From the NCBI GenBank assembly GCA_003755025.1, contig RJVL01000004.1:1-64000 (forward strand): a stretch of 64,000 bases of DNA, in the 5' to 3' direction. Shown piece after piece: positions 61,375-64,000 of this stretch. Position numbers and translations under genes: made by a program. A model generated the notes under the pieces. The model was not told the DNA's origin. It searched no databases and saw only the letters and a program-made list of their open reading frames with translations. The DNA is from Diaphorobacter nitroreducens (GTDB lineage Bacteria > Pseudomonadota > Gammaproteobacteria > Burkholderiales > Burkholderiaceae_C). Numbering within the stretch: position 1 is the stretch's first letter; the number at the start of each line of letters is the position of its first letter.

Positions 61375-64000
61375 TTGAATACATGGATACGGTGGGTTGC
61401 CGCGGGTGGCGCACTGCTGGCGGGCGGCGCGCAGGCGCTGCAGGTGAGCAGCTTTTCGCCCCAGGGCGAGGTGGCGCAGGTGCGCCAGGTGGTGGCGCGG
61501 TTTGACGCGGCCGCCGTGCGCTTTGGCGACCCACAGGCGCCGGCTCCCTTCACGGTGCAGTGCAGCGACGCCGATGCAGCCAAGGGCACGGGCCGCTGGA
61601 CGGGCGAGCGCGAATGGGTGTTCGACTTCGCGCGCGACCTGCCGCCGGGCGTGCGCTGCACGGCCACCGCCAGGTCGGGGTTCAAATCGGCCTCTGGCGC
61701 AGAGCTGTCGGGCGCGAAAAGCTATCAATTCAATAGTGGCGGCCCGTTTGTCCAGCGCATCCTGCCCGGCACCTACCAGTCCATCGACGAGGAGCAGGTG
61801 TTCGTGCTGCAGCTGAACGGCGCGGCCACGCAGGACAGCCTGCGCAGCCATGCCTGGTGCGCGCTGGACGGCGTGGGCGAGCGCGTGCCTGTGCGCCTGG
61901 TCGAAGGTGCGCAGCGCGGCGACATCCTCAAGGCCCTCGGGCTGGACAAGCGCGCCGCGCAGGCGCCGCTGCAATACGCCACGCTGGCATGCAACCGCCG
62001 CCTGACCTCGGGCACGCGCATGCAGCTTGTCTTTGGCAAGGGCGTGGCCACGCCCAGCGGCGTGGCGAACACGGTGGAAAAGCGCTTTGCCTTCCAGGTG
62101 CGCGAGCCCTTTGCCGTGGAGTTCCAGTGCGAGCGCGAGAACGCCCAGGCCGCGTGCCTGCCGATCCGTCCCATGGTGCTGTCGTTCAACGCACCCGTGT
62201 CGCGCAAGGTGGCGGCGGGCATACGTCTGAAGTCCAGCTACGAAACGCTGCTGCCGCGTTTTGAGGGCGAAGGGGAGGGCACGGCCGCGCAGCCGGGCGA
62301 CACGCTGGTGAATGCCGTGCGCTTCGGCGTGCCGCTGGCCGAGAGCACGTCCTTCACGGTGGAGCTGCCGGCGGACTTTCGCGATGCCGCGGGGCGCGCG
62401 CCGCGCAATGTGGCGAGCTTCCCGCTCAAGGTGGCCACGGGCGGCATGCCGCCGCTGGCCAAGTTTGCGGCGGCGCCTTTTGGCATCGTCGAGCGCTTTG
62501 CCGAAGGCCCGGCCGAGGACCACCCGCCCGCGCTGCTGCCCGTGACGCTGCGCAAGGTGGAACCCGCGCTGCGCGTGCAGGGCCTGCAACCCGCGTCCAC
62601 CCCCGAGGCGCCGGCAGGCCGGGTGCGCACGCTGCAGCCCGGCGGCGATGCGGAGATCATCGCCTGGATGCGCAAGGTGCGCCGCTACCACGGCGCGCTG
62701 GTGGAGCGTGGGCAGGCCCGCAGGGACGGCGTGAGCACCCTGCCCCAGCCGCTGCAGGGGCAGGAGAACAAGGAGTACGTGCAGACCCGCATGCTGTCGC
62801 TGCTGGCCGGCCAGAGCGGCGCCAAGGCGCTGGAGCTGCCCCGCGCCGCGGCAGCGGACCCGCGGCCGTTCGAGGTCGTGGGCATACCGCTGGCGCCGGG
62901 TTTCCATGTGGTGGAGGTGGCGTCGCAGGCGCTGGGCGGCGCGCTGCTGGACGAGCGCCACGGCGCCGGCCGCACCATGTATGTGCGCACGGCGGCGCTG
63001 GTGACCAACCTGGGTGTGCATTTCAAGCTGGGCCGCGAGAACGCGCTGGCCTGGGTGACCACGCTGGACAAAGGGCAGCCCGTGCCGGGCGCGAGCGTGC
63101 GCGTGTCCGATTGCCGGGGCCGCCTGCTGGCCCAGGCGCAGACCGATGCGCAGGGTATTGCGCGCTTTGACGGACTGTCGCCCGAGCCGCCGCGCTGCGG
63201 CGACGCAGACGGCTACGACGACTACGGCGATGGCTCGCAGGCCTACTTCGTGAGCGCGCGCCACCGCGGCGCGGACGGGGTGGAGGATCTGGCCTTTGCC
63301 TGGAGCGACTGGCAGCGCGGCATCGAGCCCTGGCGCTTCAACCTGCCCACCAGCAGCGACCCGCGCCCGGATACCGTGGCCCACACCATCTTCGACCGCA
63401 CGCTGCTGCGCGCGGGCGAGACCGTGTCCATGAAGCACGTGCTGCGTCTGCAGAACCGCCAGGGCTTTGCGCTGCCGCAGGAGCGGCCGTCGGAACTGGC
63501 GATCACCCACGTCGGCAGCGGCCAGCAGTTCACCCAGCCGCTGCAGTGGCGCAAGACGGGCACGGGCGGTCTGTCGGCCACCAGCGAGTTCGCGGTGCCG
63601 CCGGCCGCCAAGCTGGGCCTGTACCAGGTGGAACTGCGCGGCGCTGACGTCAATGGGGGCGAGCGCTCGTTCGAGTCCGGGAGCTTCCGCGTGGAAGAGT
63701 TCCGCCTGCCGGTGCTGGAAGGGCGTATCGCGCCCGCGGACAGCAAGCCGCTGGTGCGCGTGCGCTCGGTGCCGGCCGACGTGCGGGTGGGCTACGTGTC
63801 TGGCGGCCCTGCCGGCCAGTTGCCAGTGCGCGTGTCGGCCATGGTGCGCGGCAAGTTCCTGCAGTTCGGCGACTTCGACGCCTTCAGCTTCCAGCCGCCC
63901 CGCAAGCGCGGCGCGCAGGCGGGCGATGACGACGAGGAGCCCGCGGCGCGGCAGGACACGCGCGTGGTGGCCGACAAGCTGGCGCTCACGCTGGACAAGA
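61375..64000 (+). CDS. Alpha-2-macroglobulin-family protein (partial, 5' part)
   Basis: The frame is open from TTG at 61375 to the window end (875 codons visible), so the gene continues to the right. AGGGGGG lies a few bases before the TTG. A signal peptide (NTWIRWVAAGGALLAGGAQA) is followed by macroglobulin-like MG domains (SSFSPQGEVAQVRQVVARF; later LGVHFKLGRENALAWVTTLDKGQPVPGASV, split for length as LGVHFKLGRENALAWV and TTLDKGQPVPGASV). Bacterial homologues (YfhM-like) trap proteases in the periplasm, often with PBP1C; the thioester and partner gene would lie beyond the edge. Codons about 115-122 contain a repeat remnant. Confidence 0.88.
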   Translation, partial: MNTWIRWVAAGGALLAGGAQALQVSSFSPQGEVAQVRQVVARFDAAAVRFGDPQAPAPFTVQCSDADAAKGTGRWTGEREWVFDFARDLPPGVRCTATARSGFKSASGAELSGAKSYQFNSGGPFVQRILPGTYQSIDEEQVFVLQLNGAATQDSLRSHAWCALDGVGERVPVRLVEGAQRGDILKALGLDKRAAQAPLQYATLACNRRLTSGTRMQLVFGKGVATPSGVANTVEKRFAFQVREPFAVEFQCERENAQAACLPIRPMVLSFNAPVSRKVAAGIRLKSSYETLLPRFEGEGEGTAAQPGDTLVNAVRFGVPLAESTSFTVELPADFRDAAGRAPRNVASFPLKVATGGMPPLAKFAAAPFGIVERFAEGPAEDHPPALLPVTLRKVEPALRVQGLQPASTPEAPAGRVRTLQPGGDAEIIAWMRKVRRYHGALVERGQARRDGVSTLPQPLQGQENKEYVQTRMLSLLAGQSGAKALELPRAAAADPRPFEVVGIPLAPGFHVVEVASQALGGALLDERHGAGRTMYVRTAALVTNLGVHFKLGRENALAWVTTLDKGQPVPGASVRVSDCRGRLLAQAQTDAQGIARFDGLSPEPPRCGDADGYDDYGDGSQAYFVSARHRGADGVEDLAFAWSDWQRGIEPWRFNLPTSSDPRPDTVAHTIFDRTLLRAGETVSMKHVLRLQNRQGFALPQERPSELAITHVGSGQQFTQPLQWRKTGTGGLSATSEFAVPPAAKLGLYQVELRGADVNGGERSFESGSFRVEEFRLPVLEGRIAPADSKPLVRVRSVPADVRVGYVSGGPAGQLPVRVSAMVRGKFLQFGDFDAFSFQPPRKRGAQAGDDDEEPAARQDTRVVADKLALTLDK
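61718..61740 (-). repeat. Possible repeat remnant inside the macroglobulin gene
   Basis: GGCGCGAAAAGCTATCAATTC followed by AATAG resembles one end of the interspersed repeat, in frame. Only about 22 bases match, so this is weak. Confidence 0.35.

Noticed and set aside
58945..63510. Minus-strand open frame of 1521 codons across katE and the macroglobulin gene
   Set aside because: It is antisense to the macroglobulin gene and out of frame with katE. Both real genes show family motifs, so this is a high-GC artefact.

Overview
The window looks like a chromosomal segment of a GC-rich betaproteobacterium, most likely Comamonadaceae (Acidovorax, Alicycliphilus or a relative). This is inferred from the gene content and order (rpsP-rimM-trmD-rplS, then CoA pyrophosphatase, a CobD/CbiB-like gene, rsgA, phhB, an M48 peptidase, orn and an rhlE-like helicase), a liv operon, a Bug-type solute receptor, and a short interspersed repeat (core ATAGCTG...GCGCTTG...) that recurs throughout. 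No species can be fixed from the sequence alone.

Layout. 1-2631: a chromosomal integron, with minus-strand gene cassettes (380, 262, 262, 279 and 279 bp, plus a cut-off one at the left edge), attC sites, attI and an IntI integrase. The integrase overlaps rarA (2628-3956) by ATGA. 4313-7877: livHMGF without a binding protein, followed by a small DUF486 membrane protein. 8532-10249: a PhoU-like/Pit phosphate pair behind a triple 11-bp Pho-box-like repeat. 10386-11376: a TM2 protein and a GNAT acetyltransferase. 11504-13700: a ribosomal protein/tRNA modification operon. 13778-21032: a housekeeping block. 21316-23706: an MFS exporter and copper-related secreted proteins.

24524-37718 is the most interesting part. 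A DNR/FNR-like regulator diverges from a run of nine genes: TonB receptor, Tat-type solute-binding protein, second TonB receptor, a CobN-like chelatase with a signal peptide and a C-terminal membrane anchor, an ExbB/TolQ-like channel, a DUF2149 protein with an ExbD-like Asp-containing membrane helix, a TauC-like permease, a TauB-like ATPase and NnrS. The core resembles the HmuR-S-T-U haem-utilisation genes of Bacteroidetes. My reading is a proton-motive-force-powered periplasmic tetrapyrrole/metal (de)chelation system coupled to an inner-membrane ABC importer.

37837-46311: tRNA-Lys(CTT), guaC, a secreted protein, a UvrD-type helicase, a lipoprotein/OmpA pair and a PhoX phosphatase, which also has a triple Pho-box-like repeat. 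46579-49420: BPSS1780-like membrane protein, thrB and two small secreted proteins. 49563-56340: polA, dienelactone hydrolase, a ZIP transporter and an AlgZR-like two-component system. 56390-64000: argH, a Bug receptor, katE and the start of an alpha-2-macroglobulin-like gene that runs off the window.

The interspersed repeat occurs at about 17 places. These include most integron cassettes, in-frame positions inside rarA, uvrD, polA and phhB, and the start regions of the CobN-like, NnrS and ZIP genes. The two Pho-box-like sites suggest that phosphate transport (pit) and phosphate scavenging (phoX) belong to one Pho regulon.
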